NCBI RefSeq assembly: GCF_025698545.1
Contig: NC_068571.1
Coordinates: 37,605,733 to 37,669,732 of the forward strand
Length of the DNA stretch: 64,000 bases
Direction of reading: 5' to 3'
Origin: Gossypium raimondii
Lineage: Eukaryota > Streptophyta > Magnoliopsida > Malvales > Malvaceae
Shown here: positions 24,201 to 36,840 of the stretch, piece after piece
Layout: each line of letters begins with the position of its first letter
How positions within the stretch are numbered: the first letter of the stretch is position 1
The notes under the pieces: model-generated
What the model was told of the DNA's origin: nothing
Seen by the model: only the letters and a program-made list of their open reading frames with translations
Database searches by the model: none
Position numbers and translations under genes: made by a program

Positions 24201-27165
24201 TCCATATTCTCTCTTAATTCTTACTATAAACTCATTTTAACTCTTCATTTTCACCATAAATCCCTAATTTTGAAATTCTCTCAATTTAGTCCCTATTAAT
24301 TCAAGGCCTATAATTTATTTTACAAATCAACCTTTTACTAACTTCTAACTTGAAAGTCAATCAATTTAATCCCTAATTCTTCAATTTATTCAACATTAAC
24401 AACATCTAAAAATTTACTAACTTTTAAAATTTCAACTTAAATCAAGTAGTATTTTGTTCTAGGATTCCAAAAATATTAAAATTACAAGAAAATGAACTAA
24501 ATTGACTTACCAATCAAACCTTGAACCTTAAAATCCCAAATTTTCTTTCTTTCCTTCCATTTTTCTTTTCCTTTCCTTTCTCCCCTGTTTTCGTTTGGCT
24601 CTCTGTTTCGTTTTTTTTTTTGTTTCTTTCTTTTTCATTTGCTTTATCTAATAATATAATATAATATAACAATATTTTAATCTAAAATATCTTATACTTA
24701 AATAATAAGTAAATTATACATATTATTACAAATGTATATATATATTTATTACACATGTATTTTATTATAACCACACAAGTGTCACATTTTGGTTTATTTA
24801 CTAATTTAGTCCTTTTTATTTATCTATTTCATAATTAAACTTTCACAATCAATTCAATTTAGTCTTTTTATCTAATTACTTTTAATTCAAGCAAATTCAC
24901 TTAATCGAAACCTAATTAACTACACCATTAGTTTCGTAAATATTTATTAAAAATATTTATGAGTCTAATTTACGGGAACGGAATCCCGAGAATGTACTTT
25001 TTTTATTAATCACATTTGAAATATAAATATTTAATAATAATATTTACGAACTTACTCGTCAGATTTAGTGGCCCCGAACTACTATTTCTGACACCACTAA
25101 AAATCGGGTTGTTACAAGTACATTCTCAGAATGCTTCACCCCAAATTGAAATTGAGGATTGAGAAAATAACCTAAGTATAATTTATAAGAATATCATAAA
25201 ATAATAATAATCTAAATTTTAAAATAATAAAATATAAAAATAGTTCTTAATTATATGAAACATTTTATCTTACCAGCTGAATGCAAGTCAGAATGCATAA
25301 AATTCCATCTATTGTCAATAATCTTTATGTACTCGGTGAAATATCAACAATCTTTGTTGAATTGCTCGTTTAGCTCTATCAACAGCCTCATAAATAAAGC
25401 TCATTGTTGGTTTTTCATCGCTATCCACAAGTCTCAATACTTTTACTAGGGGCTCGTAAACTTTTATGAGGTCATTGGCTTTTTTCCAAAAATCTTTTCC
25501 CAAAACAATTTTTTTGGCTTCATAAGCAGGCCCTGACTTTTGCTGCCCCCATTTTGATTCTTTAAATTCCTATACATTCATAAGAAAAATTTTAAAATAA
25601 TATAATTTAAATTATTTTGAACTAATAAAATCATTAAAGGTTGCTATATTTAAGTAATTATATTAACTAATTATAAAATACTGACATTTGAATTAAACAT
25701 TTCTCTCAGACCTTGCTTTTGTCTTGTTATCTCGTCAAGTTGAATGAAATGAGTTGCAAATCGAGTAAGAGCGGGTCGAAGTATTTGTTTCCCTTGTGTA
25801 TACTTCTTCATCAAATCAACAGTCCAAATGTGATTGTATATAAAGCAAGTCATTTTCTTTGCCTCATCTAACACTTTTGCTACACTGGGCTTTTTCCCAA
25901 TATCTTCAAGGCATAAATCTAAACAATGAGCTGCACATGTGGTCCAATATAGATGTTTTCTTTTCAACATTAATTTTTTTCCAGCAGCTTTCATTGTTGC
26001 CTCATTATCAGTCACTATTTGGACAATGTAATTTTCTCCAATTTCTTCTACAACTGAATCTAATAAACAATAGTAGAATTCAACATCTCTACTACGGACA
26101 CTTGAGACATCTACCGATTTCCAAAAAATGGTTCCTTTACTGCAATAAACAAGAAAATTAATGATGTGCATTTGATTCAAACTGTTGGTCCAACCATCAC
26201 AGATTAGAGTTGCACCCAATTCTTTCCAATGGGTCTTTAGTCCATTTACCCAATCACGAACTCGTTGATACTCTGACTCCAAATACACATCTGAAACCTC
26301 ATAAGGTGTTGGGAGCTTTACACCTTGTCCAACTTCTGTTGACACTTGAATTAAGTTATACAACCATGGAGAGCTTGCTAAATGAAAAGGAAGTATTTCA
26401 TATATTAAAAATTTAGATACCATTTCACCTATCTTCCTTCGAAAACTCTTTAAAAAAGAGTCATTGACCTTTGGTTGCTTTGAACTTTTGCTTCTAACCA
26501 ATTTAGGTATAGCTCCCCTTAAGGTAAACTCAGACTCACTTGGGATGGATTTACTTGTTCTTTCTCTATGATATTCTCTAGCTGATCCATGAGAAGATCG
26601 CCCTTCTTCATAAATGTTATCCCAACCACCAGTACTTCGTTTGAATTCTTCCCTTCTATACCACTCGTGTTGTGATTGGATACTTTCTCGAGTTGATTGG
26701 CTTATAACAGAAACCTCATCAATGAATTCCTCGTGTACATCCTCCTCTTCTATTAATTGAGATAAGAATTCATTTTTTCTCCTCTTTTTGTCTATTTTCT
26801 TTGTGTTGCTTTCTTTCACTATATTCATCATACTTTCTCTAATGACACCTATTAATAAAATAAAAATAATTCACACTTTATATTATTATCAATTATATAT
26901 AATCTTTATTGATAAATTTACAATAACATTTAAAAATAATAATAAACTATCACATACCAGTAACATTAGGGCATGGTGCAACATTGCCGATTTTATGAGC
27001 AATGTGCTCTTTAAATTGTGTTATTCCTCCTTTCACAACTTTACCACAAAGTTTACATACGATATTTCCTTTCGCATTTGGCACTTGAGTTCCAAAGTGC
27101 CAACCTATATCATTACATGGTGCACCCTCTAATCCTTTAGTCGAGAACTCTTCACGTGGTGGCAT
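21263..27165 (-). pseudogene. hAT-family transposase gene, multi-exon, broken and interrupted
   Basis: Read leftward. Exon 1 (27165-26958) encodes a BED-type zinc finger, CKLCGKVVKGG then H-x5-H, and ends at a GTATGT donor. Exon 2 (about 26848-25686) encodes the DUF659-like and RNase H-like region, with GATLICDGWTNSLNQMHIIN and TTCAAHCLDLCLEDIGK. Exon 3 (about 25575-25270) continues with a 1-bp frameshift near 25315 and ends at a GTAAGA donor. A short exon starts near 25178 and resumes on the other side of the inserted LTR at 22689-22608. Small exons follow at about 22515-22442. The last exon, from about 22345, holds the hAT dimerisation domain, QTTSASNCERNWSTFSYIHT, then a Gly/Ser/Arg-rich and Pro/Tyr-rich tail to 21263. 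Stops near 22046 and 21905 break the tail. I did not find terminal inverted repeats or an 8-bp duplication, so it may be an old transposon or a decayed transposase-derived gene. Confidence 0.85.
22695..25116 (-). mobile_element. Solo gypsy-type LTR inside the hAT gene
   Basis: 2422 bp, starting TGTAACACCCCC and ending GGTTGTTACA, with a perfect 5-bp duplication AGTAC at 22690-22694 and 25117-25121. It has no coding content. Removing it and one AGTAC rejoins hAT coding sequence across the site (minus strand: GVKHSENVL then VETLEGTRSIIERLEHS). Its reverse complement begins like the LTRs at 49713 and 52331 (TGTAACAACC...GGTGT), so it probably belongs to the same broad family in minus orientation. 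Confidence 0.9.
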
Positions 27166-29242
27166 GCTTTATTTTTATTTATATATAAGAAACATAAAAT
27201 TATATTTAGAAATATAAGCAACTCATTACTTATATTATCAACAATATAATACAAAAAAAGTAAACATCATTAACATGGAAAATTTAAATTTATTGCATAA
27301 TCCATACATAGTTTATTTATTTTTTAAAAACAACAATACACCATAACCCATTATTACTTGGTTCCAAAGTTTTTGTATAAATAATTTGTTTTGTTCCATC
27401 TTAATAAAATTTAAATTCAAATTGGATCAAATTTAAAATCCAAGTTTTCATATTATGCAAACTAAAATCAATAGAGATTTATCTAATGTTGAATTGAATT
27501 CATCTATCAAATTTGATAAAGAAAAACACAATGAATTAATTTGTCTTGATTTTTCTACTTTTTATAATACAAGTCATAAGTGATGGAGGCTATAATTTTT
27601 CATTAATTTTGTGTGTAACCTTAAGCAAACCCCAAACAACAGAGGTTATAATTTTTCATTAATTTTGTGTGTAACCTTAAACAAACCACGATAATGAAAG
27701 TTATGAAATTTTAAAATAATAATAAATAATAAATAATTATCATTATAAATTATAATTACAATAATAATTAAAAATAACATATAAAGTAAAATTATAAATC
27801 GATAAGATTAAAGCTTTCATATTAAAAATATATAATATGATTGTCGTCAAAGTAATTTTCATTTTCAGTAAAATCTCTCCAAACAATTCTAACTTATTAA
27901 TCTATAATTTTTTAGTGATTTTTTTTTTGAAATAAAAATCTGAATGCATTAAAAGAGAATATTTAATAACCAGTATACTAATCAAAAAATTGATCCTAAC
28001 ACCTGTCAAGACGGTGCCTCAGTTTTGCCTAAGAGTAAATGAAAATAAAAATAAAAAAATAAAGGAAAAAGGAAATAAAACGGTAGAAACGCCTCTGTTC
28101 TTAAATCCCTAAACACACAAAACTTAGAAAGAAGAAAAACTAAAGAGAAACTCTATCATCCTCTCCTCTGGAAACTCATATCCTCTACTTTGCATATCAA
28201 ATTCTTGGAATATGCTGGTTGTGCCTTCTCCCTTCATCCCTAAAGTACATGTTAATTTTGCAAAGGTCTCGTATTCCATATTAGTTAGGAAAATTTAATA
28301 TTTAATGACTAAAGTTGCGCATTGGCCTATTCATTTATTTGGAACAAAGAAGATAACAAAGACTTAAGGGACTTAAGGGGAAAATTAACTATAAAGACTT
28401 TATTACATGTCATATTTAAAACCGTGTCCAGAGATTTATATATTTTTTTAAATTTAATAAAGGAATTTTTTAATAATTATTTTAAGAAAATTTTGAAGAA
28501 TTTACTTTATCAAAAAATTAACAGAAACTGAGGGTTTCCATTTCTCAATAAAAGCACCATTTGCATGTACAACAGTTGGCTCTATTCTAGTGGATAAAAC
28601 GGACGGTGGCTGCCCCTAATTAATGAGTAAAACGAGAACAAAAAAAAACAAAAATAGAAAAATCAAATGAAAATGAAACGATTCTATTCCTTAACCAGTA
28701 GCCTCCAACTCTAAAGAACATATTTGCACTGCAGATTCAAGACATGCAAGCAAGAATCAAGACAAAATTTCAGGTACTTACTTGAAAATTATCAATCTCT
28801 GAATGTGCAAGTGATCAGGGTAGGATTTCCTTTTCAGATTCAAGTCCTCGGCTCCTCGCTTTCATCTGCTGCAGTGTTGTTTGTCGAAATATGAGAAATA
28901 GAATTTCATATTTTCTATTGCTTTTGAGTTTTGATTGCTTTTTTATTGAAAACTCTCTGATTTTGCAGGTAGGGGAATATATTTCGATTTGTTTTATTTT
29001 GTTTCTGTTGATTTTTGTTTAGAGAAGATGGATTTTTTTAAATTTACTGTAATGGAAAATAACAGGAATAGCGATCGATCGTCATCGGTGTGACTCTGCT
29101 TCACGCTGCTATTTTTAACAGTAGCGGTTTCGGACAGTGCTGTTACCGCTACATAGCGGCCACTATTCTGATATTAAACCTCTATTTAAATCCCTGAATT
29201 TGACAAAAAAATGTTAGGTGTTAAAGTGTTCCAAAAAAATAT
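27166..29242. other. Intergenic stretch between hAT gene and element B
   Basis: No convincing gene. It contains a small tandem duplication (27586-27700). At about 28741-28773 a short open stretch lies between a CTGCAG-type acceptor and a CAGGTACTT-type donor and could be a relic exon, but I recognise no product. A GTAGCGGT/ACCGCTAC hairpin with an 8-bp stem lies at about 29123-29155. Confidence 0.4.
27586..27700. repeat. 56-bp tandem duplication
   Basis: Two copies starting near 27591 and 27647 share TATAATTTTTCATTAATTTT and GTGTGTAACCTTAA(G/A)CAAACC, with few differences. Confidence 0.8.
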
Positions 29243-30867
29243 TGTAACACCCTAAACCTGGCCTAGACGTTATGGCCGAATCTAGTAATGTTATGATGAA
29301 GGATTTTGAAAATAGTGGTATTTCGATTAATTATCCAAGTTTTATAACCCATATTCGTTTGTAACTATTACTGAAAGTGTTGTTTAATTAACTCATTTGC
29401 CAAAACATAATTTACAGTGGAAGTCTTAAAAATTGTTATATTTTGTAAATCCAGTTTTTAATTTTCGTAAAACCGAGATTTCAGTCAAACATCGCAATAA
29501 AAGGATTAAAACGCATCCAAAACCAAATTAAGAACCAATATTCCAGAGAGTCCAATAATTACATAACTCCCAAAAATAGTCATTAATTTAAATGAAAACC
29601 AGTATTTAAAACAGATTTGAGTTTGCGTAAACTCAGTGTGTAACCCTACAGAAATAGACATGCATTACATACAAAAATCTCATACACAGTCAAATATAGA
29701 TTCGGACTTAAGTCCATATCAGATGCACATAACAGAATCAGATAAGTAGAACAGATATACAGAATCCTACCCCCATCCTCTACATACCAACTCCGACCAT
29801 CCCATCACACCATGTGGGGTTAAAAACAACGACTCATCCCTACACACCATATAGTTCGATACAACACATCACAGATAATATGCAGTCGAGCTGCCAGAAT
29901 TCAGGCGAAAGGTCGCCATACAGATCACTTCTTCAACATATACGATTCCCACCCCAAACATATATACAGAATACAGATACAGAAATATCATCCTTAACAT
30001 TCTCGTATACAGATAACATATATATTTAACGGAATAGTCAGATATGAATAATGATATCCTACACAGAGCAGACTATCAAAATATCAAATCACATGGTTTA
30101 GGGTTTGGGTATCCCTCACCGACCCTACGGTAAGCCCACAGTCGATTGGAACGACTTGTGCGACCATAGGGAAATTTTTAGAATATGGGCCCACACGCCT
30201 AAATTGGCCTTGCCCATTTGGCCCACACGGCCTGACCCGAAACCCACACGCTCATGTAGCATGCCCGTGTATCCCACATGCCCAAACTGGCCCGTATGGC
30301 TCATACGGCTACATTTGCACCAGTACACGATCGTGTCTTACGCATGACCACGCCTAAGTCAAACACACGGTCGTGTCTCGTACATGGCTAGACACACACC
30401 CGTGTGGCATTAACAGAATAATGTTTTGGCTTTCGTCGACACTCGATTTTCTGCGTTTTGGAAACACATGTTCGATTTTTGATGCATAAATACTTTCGAG
30501 CCAATCCGCGCCTAAAATCGATACAACAAAACTCCCAAAATCAATCTAAATTCACAATTAAACCGAACTAACGAAACTGAAAAAGGAAAAATTTGAGTGC
30601 TCAACACTTACCTGATTCCCCGAACAACTCTAACTACGATTCCGTGAGAGAAGAGTCCCGTTGTTCACGATTCGCTGTTGCCAAAATAAAAGTTCATTAC
30701 TAACGGAACAATCAACATCGTTCTAAACAGATTTAAAGAAAATTTTCCAAAACAGAGACTTGAACGCAAGATCTCACCCATACACCTAATACACCTAACT
30801 ACTAAAGCAGACAAATATTTGTGTCAGGTATTTGCAGAAACATAGATAAATTATTGAGGGGGTTACA
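29243..30867 (-). repeat. 3' LTR of element B (complete)
   Basis: 1625 bp. On the plus strand it starts TGTAACACCC and ends GGGGGTTACA; on the coding strand it reads TGTAACCCCC...GGTGTTACA. The first ~1.1 kb aligns with 35733-36840. The rest is missing from the right-hand copy. Confidence 0.85.
30180..30410. repeat. Clustered CACACGG / CCGTGTG words in the LTR
   Basis: A GC-rich island in the LTR with many short words and their inverted forms: CCCACACGCC, CCCACACGGCC, GCCCGTGTATCC, CACGATCGTGTC, CACACGGTCGTGTC and CACCCGTGTGGC. Many pairs are palindromic and could fold. The 5' LTR keeps the first part (36758-36830). No protein-coding role. Confidence 0.65.
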
Positions 30868-30884
30868 ACTCTATCCCCTTAAAG
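30868..30884 (-). other. Polypurine tract of element B
   Basis: On the minus strand CTTTAAGGGGATAGAGT lies immediately before the 3' LTR start TGTAACCCCC. It is the expected plus-strand primer. Confidence 0.65.
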
Positions 30885-30895
30885 AAATTCTGGCC

Positions 30896-32293
30896 TCAAA
30901 ATTTACCTAGCTCGAACAGATGAGGATATTGCTGACGCATCAAGTCCTCAGGTTCCCACGTGGCTTCCATAGTGCCATGATTCCACCCCAAAAACTTAAC
31001 CAACGGGATGCACTTCCTCCTCAGAACTTTAATTTCTCGATCCAAAATCTGAACAGGCTCCTCCTCAAAAGTCAAATCTGGTCTAACCTCGATCTCCTCA
31101 ACAGAGATAATGTGAGATGGATCCGACCGATACCGCCTCAACATCAAGACATGAAACATATCATGGATATGGTCTAACTCTGGAGGTAGCTCCAACTGAT
31201 AAGCGACCGGTCCCACACGCTTCAAAATTCAGTACGGCCCAATAAATCTAGGGCTCAACTAGCTCTTACGACCAAGTCTCAGAACTTTCTTCCACGGAGA
31301 AACCTTAAGAAAAATAAAGTCACCCACATAGTATTCGATATCCCTCCTTTTTAGATCTACATAGGACTTCTGTCTATCAGAAGCCGGTTTCAGACAATCC
31401 CAAATCAGTCTAACCTTATTTTTAGTCTTGAAAACTAACTCAGGACCCAAAATCCGTCACTTACCCAACTCAGTCCAACATAGCGGAGTATGACACTTAC
31501 GACCATACAAAGCCTTGTAAGGTGCCATCTAAATGCTAGACTGGAAACTGTTATTGTAGGCAAACTCAGCTAACGGCAGAAAATCCTCCTAACTACCACG
31601 GAAATCTATCACACAACTCCGATGCATATCTTCCAGTATTTGAACCACTTTATCTGATTAACTATTGGTCTAAGGAAGGAATACAGTACTTAAGTCCAAT
31701 CTCGAACTCAGAGCCTCATTCAGTTTCTTCCAGAACTGAGAAGTGAAGCGAGGATCCCTATCAGAAATTATCAAAACTGGAACCCCATGCAGTCTTACAA
31801 TCTCGGATATATAGAACTTTGCTAACTTTTGTAGAGAATAGTCCGTCTGAACCGGAATAAAATGAGCGGACTTTGTCAATCGATCCACGATGACCCGAAC
31901 ATAGTCCTTCTTAGTGGTTGTCAAGGGCAACCCACTAACGAAGTCCATCGTCACTCGTTCTCATTTCCATAAAGGAATCTTAACAGGTTGTAGCAAACCC
32001 GAAAGTAACAGGTGCCCAACCTTAACTTGCTGGCACGTTAAACAACGAGCAACAAAATTCGTGACCTCACGTTTAAAACCTGGCCACCAGTACAGCTCAC
32101 AAAGATCCTGATACATCTTATTACCACTAGAATGCATAGCATAATGCCTACTATGCGCCTCCCTCAGAATCGACTGCCTTAGATCAGAATCATTCGGTAC
32201 ACAAACTTGACCTCGGAAATACAGAACTCCATCCTTATTCAACCCAAAATTAGATGCACTATCACTCTCATCCTGACGGAACCGCATAACCAA
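30896..32293 (-). pseudogene. Element B integrase with chromodomain-like tail
   Basis: Read leftward from 32293. The zinc-binding region includes HSRHYAMHSSGNKMYQDL and CLTCQQVK. The core begins near 31954 with TMDFVSGLPL (first Asp) and has [14 protein letters not shown] (second Asp, about 31765). The third catalytic residue, normally Glu before Arg-Val-Ile-Gln, is Asp in the segment S-D-K-V-V-Q-I-L-E-D near 31645. Stops interrupt it near 31957, 31670 and 31450. The C-terminal piece 31225-30896 ends in ILDREIKVLRRKCIPLVKFL and TWEPEDLMRQQYPHLF, a chromodomain-like module that in chromoviruses guides integration toward heterochromatin. It ends at TAG after GKF. Confidence 0.83.
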
Positions 32294-32329
32294 AGATTCA
32301 TCCCCTAACTACTTATCATGAATCTGATC

Positions 32330-34352
32330 AATTCAATTCAGCTTAACTTGCAACTCGGCTAATAGACTTCCATCATCAAACAGACTATGGTGAGCGAACA
32401 TCACTCTCAAATCAGTCATCACTCTACGACTGATAGCATCGGCCACCACATTGGCCTTACCAAGATGATACTCTATCGTGCAGTTATAATTTTTGAGCAA
32501 CTTAATCCATCGGCGCTGCCTAATATTCAACTCCTTCTGAGTAAGGAGGTACTTGAGGCTCTTGTGATCGGTGTAGATAATACACCTTTCACCATACAGA
32601 TAGTGCCTCTAGATCTTTAACGCAAATCCCATAGCAGCTAACTCGAGATCATGCGTTGGACAGTTCCCCTCGTGTGACTTAAGCTGAGGGGACGCATAAG
32701 TCACTACCTTACTATCTTACATCAGTACACACCCCAAACTGACGTGCGATGCATCACTAAACACTATAAACTCTTTACCAGATTCATGCTATATTAGAAC
32801 AGGAGCCCGAGTCAGAATAGACTTAAGCTTCTCGAAACTCAATTGTTGCGCATCAAACCACCATTGTACAGAAGTTTAGTCAAAGGAGCTGCAATCAGAG
32901 AGAACCTCTCGACAAACCGTCGATAATATCCCGTAAGACCAAAAAAACTACGGATCTCAGGTACGTTATTAAGCTACTTCTAATCAAGCACAGCCTCAAT
33001 CTTTCTAAGATCAACCCGGATCCCCTCAAAAGAAGCCACATGCCCCATAAGTTACCTCTCGCAACCAGAACTCACACTTGCTCAACTTAGCGAAGAGTTG
33101 TTTCTCTCATAGTATCTGAAGCATTACTTTAAAACACTCATCACGCTCATCCTCAGTCTTAGAGTAAACCAGAATATCATTGATGAAGACCACGACGAAT
33201 TGATCCAGATACGGTTGAAAAACTCGATTCATCAGATCCATGAATGCAGTCGGAGCATTCGTCAAACCAAAAGGCATAACTAGGAACTCGTAGTGCCCAT
33301 AATGAGTCTTAAATACCATCTTATGAACATCAACCTTCTTAACCCTCAACTAATTATACCCAGATCAGAGATCTATTTTCGAGAACACTGAATCCCTTTA
33401 GAACTGATCAGATCTTCGAAAGTGGATACTTATTCTTCACAGTCAGTTTATTCAACTGTCAGTAGTCAATGCACATCCTCATGATACCATCCTTTTTCTT
33501 TACAAATAGAACCGGTGCCCCCACAGAAACACACTAAGACGGATGAAACCACGATCCGGAAGCTCTTAAATTTGAGCTTTAAGCTCTGTAAGCTCCTTCG
33601 GTGCCATACGGTATAGAGCGATGGACACCGGAGCTGTACCTGTTAGAAGCTCAATACCAAACTCAACTTCCCGATTTGTAGGTAAACCCGATAACTCCTT
33701 AGAAAAATTTTAAAAATTCTCTCACAGTTTTTATATCCCCGACAGAAGAGTCTCTAGAAACTGAAACACTAATGTAGGCCAAATACGTTTCACACCCTTT
33801 CCGAACCAACTTCTTAGCCACTAGAGCGGAGATCACATTAGACAAGTAATTTCGACGCTCAGTGATCACAACCATTTTCTTATCATCCACGGTCCTCAGA
33901 ACAACTCTTAGTCTCGTAATCCAAACTAACTCGGTGCTCAACTAACCAGTCCATACCCACAATTAAGTCAAACTCCCCAAACGGTAGCTTTATCAAATTT
34001 TTCAGAAACACAGTCCCTTGTACTTCAAACGGAACATTCCTATAAAGTCTACTAACCTAAATAGATTACCCCAACGGGCTCAGTACGATGATCTCACTAG
34101 AAGTACACTCTATAGAATCCCCAAGTTTTCGGAGACAGTACTAGCTATATGGGAATGTGTATAACCTATATCTATCAAAGCAGTATAAGGAACATCAAAA
34201 ATAAAGAACGTACTCGTGATAACATCAGGAGTGTCTCTATCTTCTTGGCGTCGAGTAGTATAAACCAGTGCAGGCTGTCTCACCTCAGTCTGACTAGTAC
34301 CTCTGCTCGGTGCTCTCTATCCTCGACCCATACCATTACCACCCCTAGCTAG
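32330..34352 (-). pseudogene. Element B protease, reverse transcriptase and RNase H
   Basis: Read leftward. A decayed protease lies at about 34180-33950, where the active-site region reads ALIDIGYTHSHI in place of an Asp-Ser/Thr-Gly triad. RT follows at about 33510-32950, with [36 protein letters not shown] and a catalytic box reading FINDILVYS (about 33170-33195), so one of the two paired Asp residues is Asn. RNase H is at about 32790-32400, with [46 protein letters not shown] and [12 protein letters not shown]. Stops occur every 50-100 codons and several frame changes are needed. Confidence 0.82.
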
Positions 34353-34406
34353 TCCACGACTCATAAGTGGCTACTGAACCGTCCTCTGAGGTTGTATAGA
34401 ACTTGG

Positions 34407-35391
34407 TCATGAAACTTGCATCTGATCAGTACGATGTAAACACTCTCTAATCTGATGCTCCAAAGACACACACCTCAGAGAATCCCTTAACCTCCTCCAA
34501 CACTTGCCCCGATGGCACCTACTAGAATCACCACACGGCTGAATCCCAGTAGGAGCAACAGGAACCCCCACTCTAACAGGCCCATCAGGTCTGGCCCGTT
34601 TCTTAGGCTTTTGAACAGAACTAAAGGGGCTCGAATCCTTCTTATTCTTGCCTCTCTCTCGGTCTCTATTTTGGTACTCCACGCACTTAACTTTCTTGGC
34701 AATCTTCGTTTTATCCACCAGAACAGCAAACTCACGCTCCCTCTGCGAAGCAATCAATGCCCTCAGATTATCTCTTAAGCTATCATCAAAACGGACATAA
34801 TCCTCATATTCAGACGCCACTATGCCACGAGCGTAGCGGCTCAATCTTAAGAACTCGGCCTCATACTCAGCCATAGATTTATCACCTGTTGTGAGATTTA
34901 TGAACTCACGCCTACGAGCATCAACATAGCTTGCGCCCACATACTTCCCTCGAAAGGCAGTCTCAAAATAATCTCAGTTTAGACAGTCCCGTTGAGTACC
35001 CTCCTCAACCGACAACCACCACTGATATGCCTCATCACGAAGCAAAGAGACTGCACCCTTTAGTTTCTGCTCAGTAGTACAGAAGGGCGAGTCCAGTAAC
35101 ACCCATAAACAGCTTAGCTCTATTGGACCGGAGTCATTCAGCTACTGACCCACAGCCCCCAGATCTAAAATAGGATCCTGCGACCCTCTCCAACACCTTC
35201 AACATGGCTTGGGATAATGCGTCATCCCTAGTCGAGTGACTTTGAGACCCAATCTCAGAAGCAGGTGAAACCAGTGTCTCACTCATGTCTAAATTTGACA
35301 TACTACCCAAAGAGGAAGACTCAGCTCTAGCCCCCCTACGACCCCTACCGTACCCATGAATACCATGACCGTGAGTTCCACGAGCGCTCAT
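34407..35391 (-). pseudogene. Element B gag
   Basis: Starts at ATG 35391 with a Gly/Arg-rich N-terminus (GRGRRGARAE). The first frame stops at 35134, and a decayed stretch carrying several stops follows. The capsid region resumes at 34940 with ARRREFINLTTGDKSMAEYE and FLRLSRYARGIVASEYEDYV. Near 34480-34430 a nucleocapsid zinc knuckle reads S-L-R-C-x5-H-x4-C, with the first Cys replaced by Ser. The frame runs on to 34407. It would form the particle core; non-functional here. Confidence 0.8.
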
Positions 35392-35715
35392 CGTATATTT
35401 TGAATTTATTTATATTATAAAATTTTATGCATTAGTTCTAGTATTTATTAGCAGATATTTTATGCTTTAAATTATCAGAAGTTCAAAAATATTTCAGAGT
35501 TTTCAGTTTCTAACTAACTCAGTACAGTTTTAGAAAGTAATAACTACTGTGTTTTCAGAGAATTTCTATCTAAGTTCAGAAATACTTACAAGGTCAGTGC
35601 CAGAGACTCGGTGTTCTACACACTTTACTAAAAATTATCTAAATTATTTCAAAACCAGTCCTTTTTGAAACACGATTTTGGAACCACAAATTTATAGCCC
35701 GAGTTTTGTAACCTA

Positions 35716-35727
35716 GCTCTGATACCG
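35716..35727 (-). other. Primer-binding site of element B (initiator-Met type)
   Basis: On the minus strand the sequence CGGTATCAGAGC lies five bases inside the 5' LTR. It differs by one base from TGGTATCAGAGC, the complement of the initiator Met tRNA 3' end that most plant gypsy and copia elements use. Confidence 0.8.
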
Positions 35728-35732
35728 CTAAA

Positions 35733-36840
35733 TGTAACACCCCAAACCTGGCCTAGACGTTATGCCCGAATCTGGTAATGTTACGAAGAAGGATTTTAAA
35801 AACAGTGTATTTCGATTAATCATCCAAGTTTTATAACCCATATTCGTTTGTAATTATTACTGAAAGCGTTGTTTAATTAACTCATTTGCCAAAACTTAAT
35901 TTACAGCGAAAGTCTTAGAAATCGTTATATTTTGTAAATCCAGTTTTTAGTTTTCATAAAACCGTGATTTTAGTCAAACATCGCAATGAAAGGATTAAAA
36001 CGCATCCAAAACCAAATTAAGAACCAACAGTCCAGAGAGTCCAATAATTACATAACTCCCAGAAATAGTCATTAATTTAAATGAAAAGTAATATTTAAAA
36101 CAGTTTACAAACTCATGGTCACCGTGAGGCTCCATCGTACAGATTCGCCTAAGTCTGTGGATTACCTGAACAAAACAGACAAACAAATGTGAGTTTGCGT
36201 AAACTCAGTGTGTAACCCTATAGAAATAGACATGCATTACATACAGAAATCTCATACACAGTCAAATACAGATTCAGACTTAAGTCTATTTTAGATGCAA
36301 ATAACAAAATTAGATAAGCAGAACATATATACAAAATCCTACCTCTGTCCTCTACACACCAAGTCCGACCGTTCCATCACACCATGTGGGGTTAAAAACA
36401 CCCACCCATCCCTACACACCATATAGTATAGATACGACACATCATATATAATATGCAGTCGAGTTGCCAGAATACAGGTGAAAGGTTGCCATACAGATCA
36501 CTTCTTCCACATATATGATTCCCACCCCAAACATATGTACAGAATATAGATACAGAAATATAATGCTTAACATACTCGTATATAGATAACATATATATTT
36601 AACGGAATAGTCAGACACGCATATCGGTGTCCTACTTAGAGCAGACTATCAGAATATCAGATCACATGGTTTAAGGTTTGGTTAGCCCTTACCGACCCTA
36701 CGGTAGGCCCATAGTCGATTAGAATGACCGATGCGACCCTAGGAAAAATTTCAGAATTATGGGCCCACATGCCCGTGTGGCCCACAAGCCCAAATTGGCC
36801 TTGCTCGTGGCCCACACGGCCTGGCCCGAAACCTACATGC
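35733..36840 (-). repeat. 5' LTR of element B, truncated
   Basis: Starts TGTAACACCCCAAACC on the plus strand and aligns with 29243 onward for about 1.1 kb. The match stops near 36840, where LINE sequence begins. About 500 bp, including the outer LTR edge, are missing. Confidence 0.83.

Larger units (their letters stand above)
29243..36840 (-). mobile_element. Element B: chromovirus-type Ty3/gypsy element, defective
   Basis: A minus-strand element. Its 5' LTR is on the right (35733-36840, truncated) and its 3' LTR on the left (29243-30867). Between them lie an initiator-Met-type primer-binding site, gag, protease, RT-RNase H, integrase and a chromodomain-like tail, in the order usual for Ty3/gypsy. 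The chromodomain-type C-terminus and gag type suggest the Tekay/Del group of chromoviruses. All frames carry many stops. No target duplication can be read, because the right LTR is cut at its junction with a LINE fragment. Confidence 0.88.

Noticed and set aside
29100..29190. tRNA or small structured RNA gene at the GTAGCGGT hairpin
   Set aside because: Only one short stem is visible, with no cloverleaf or B-box; probably a transposon relic.
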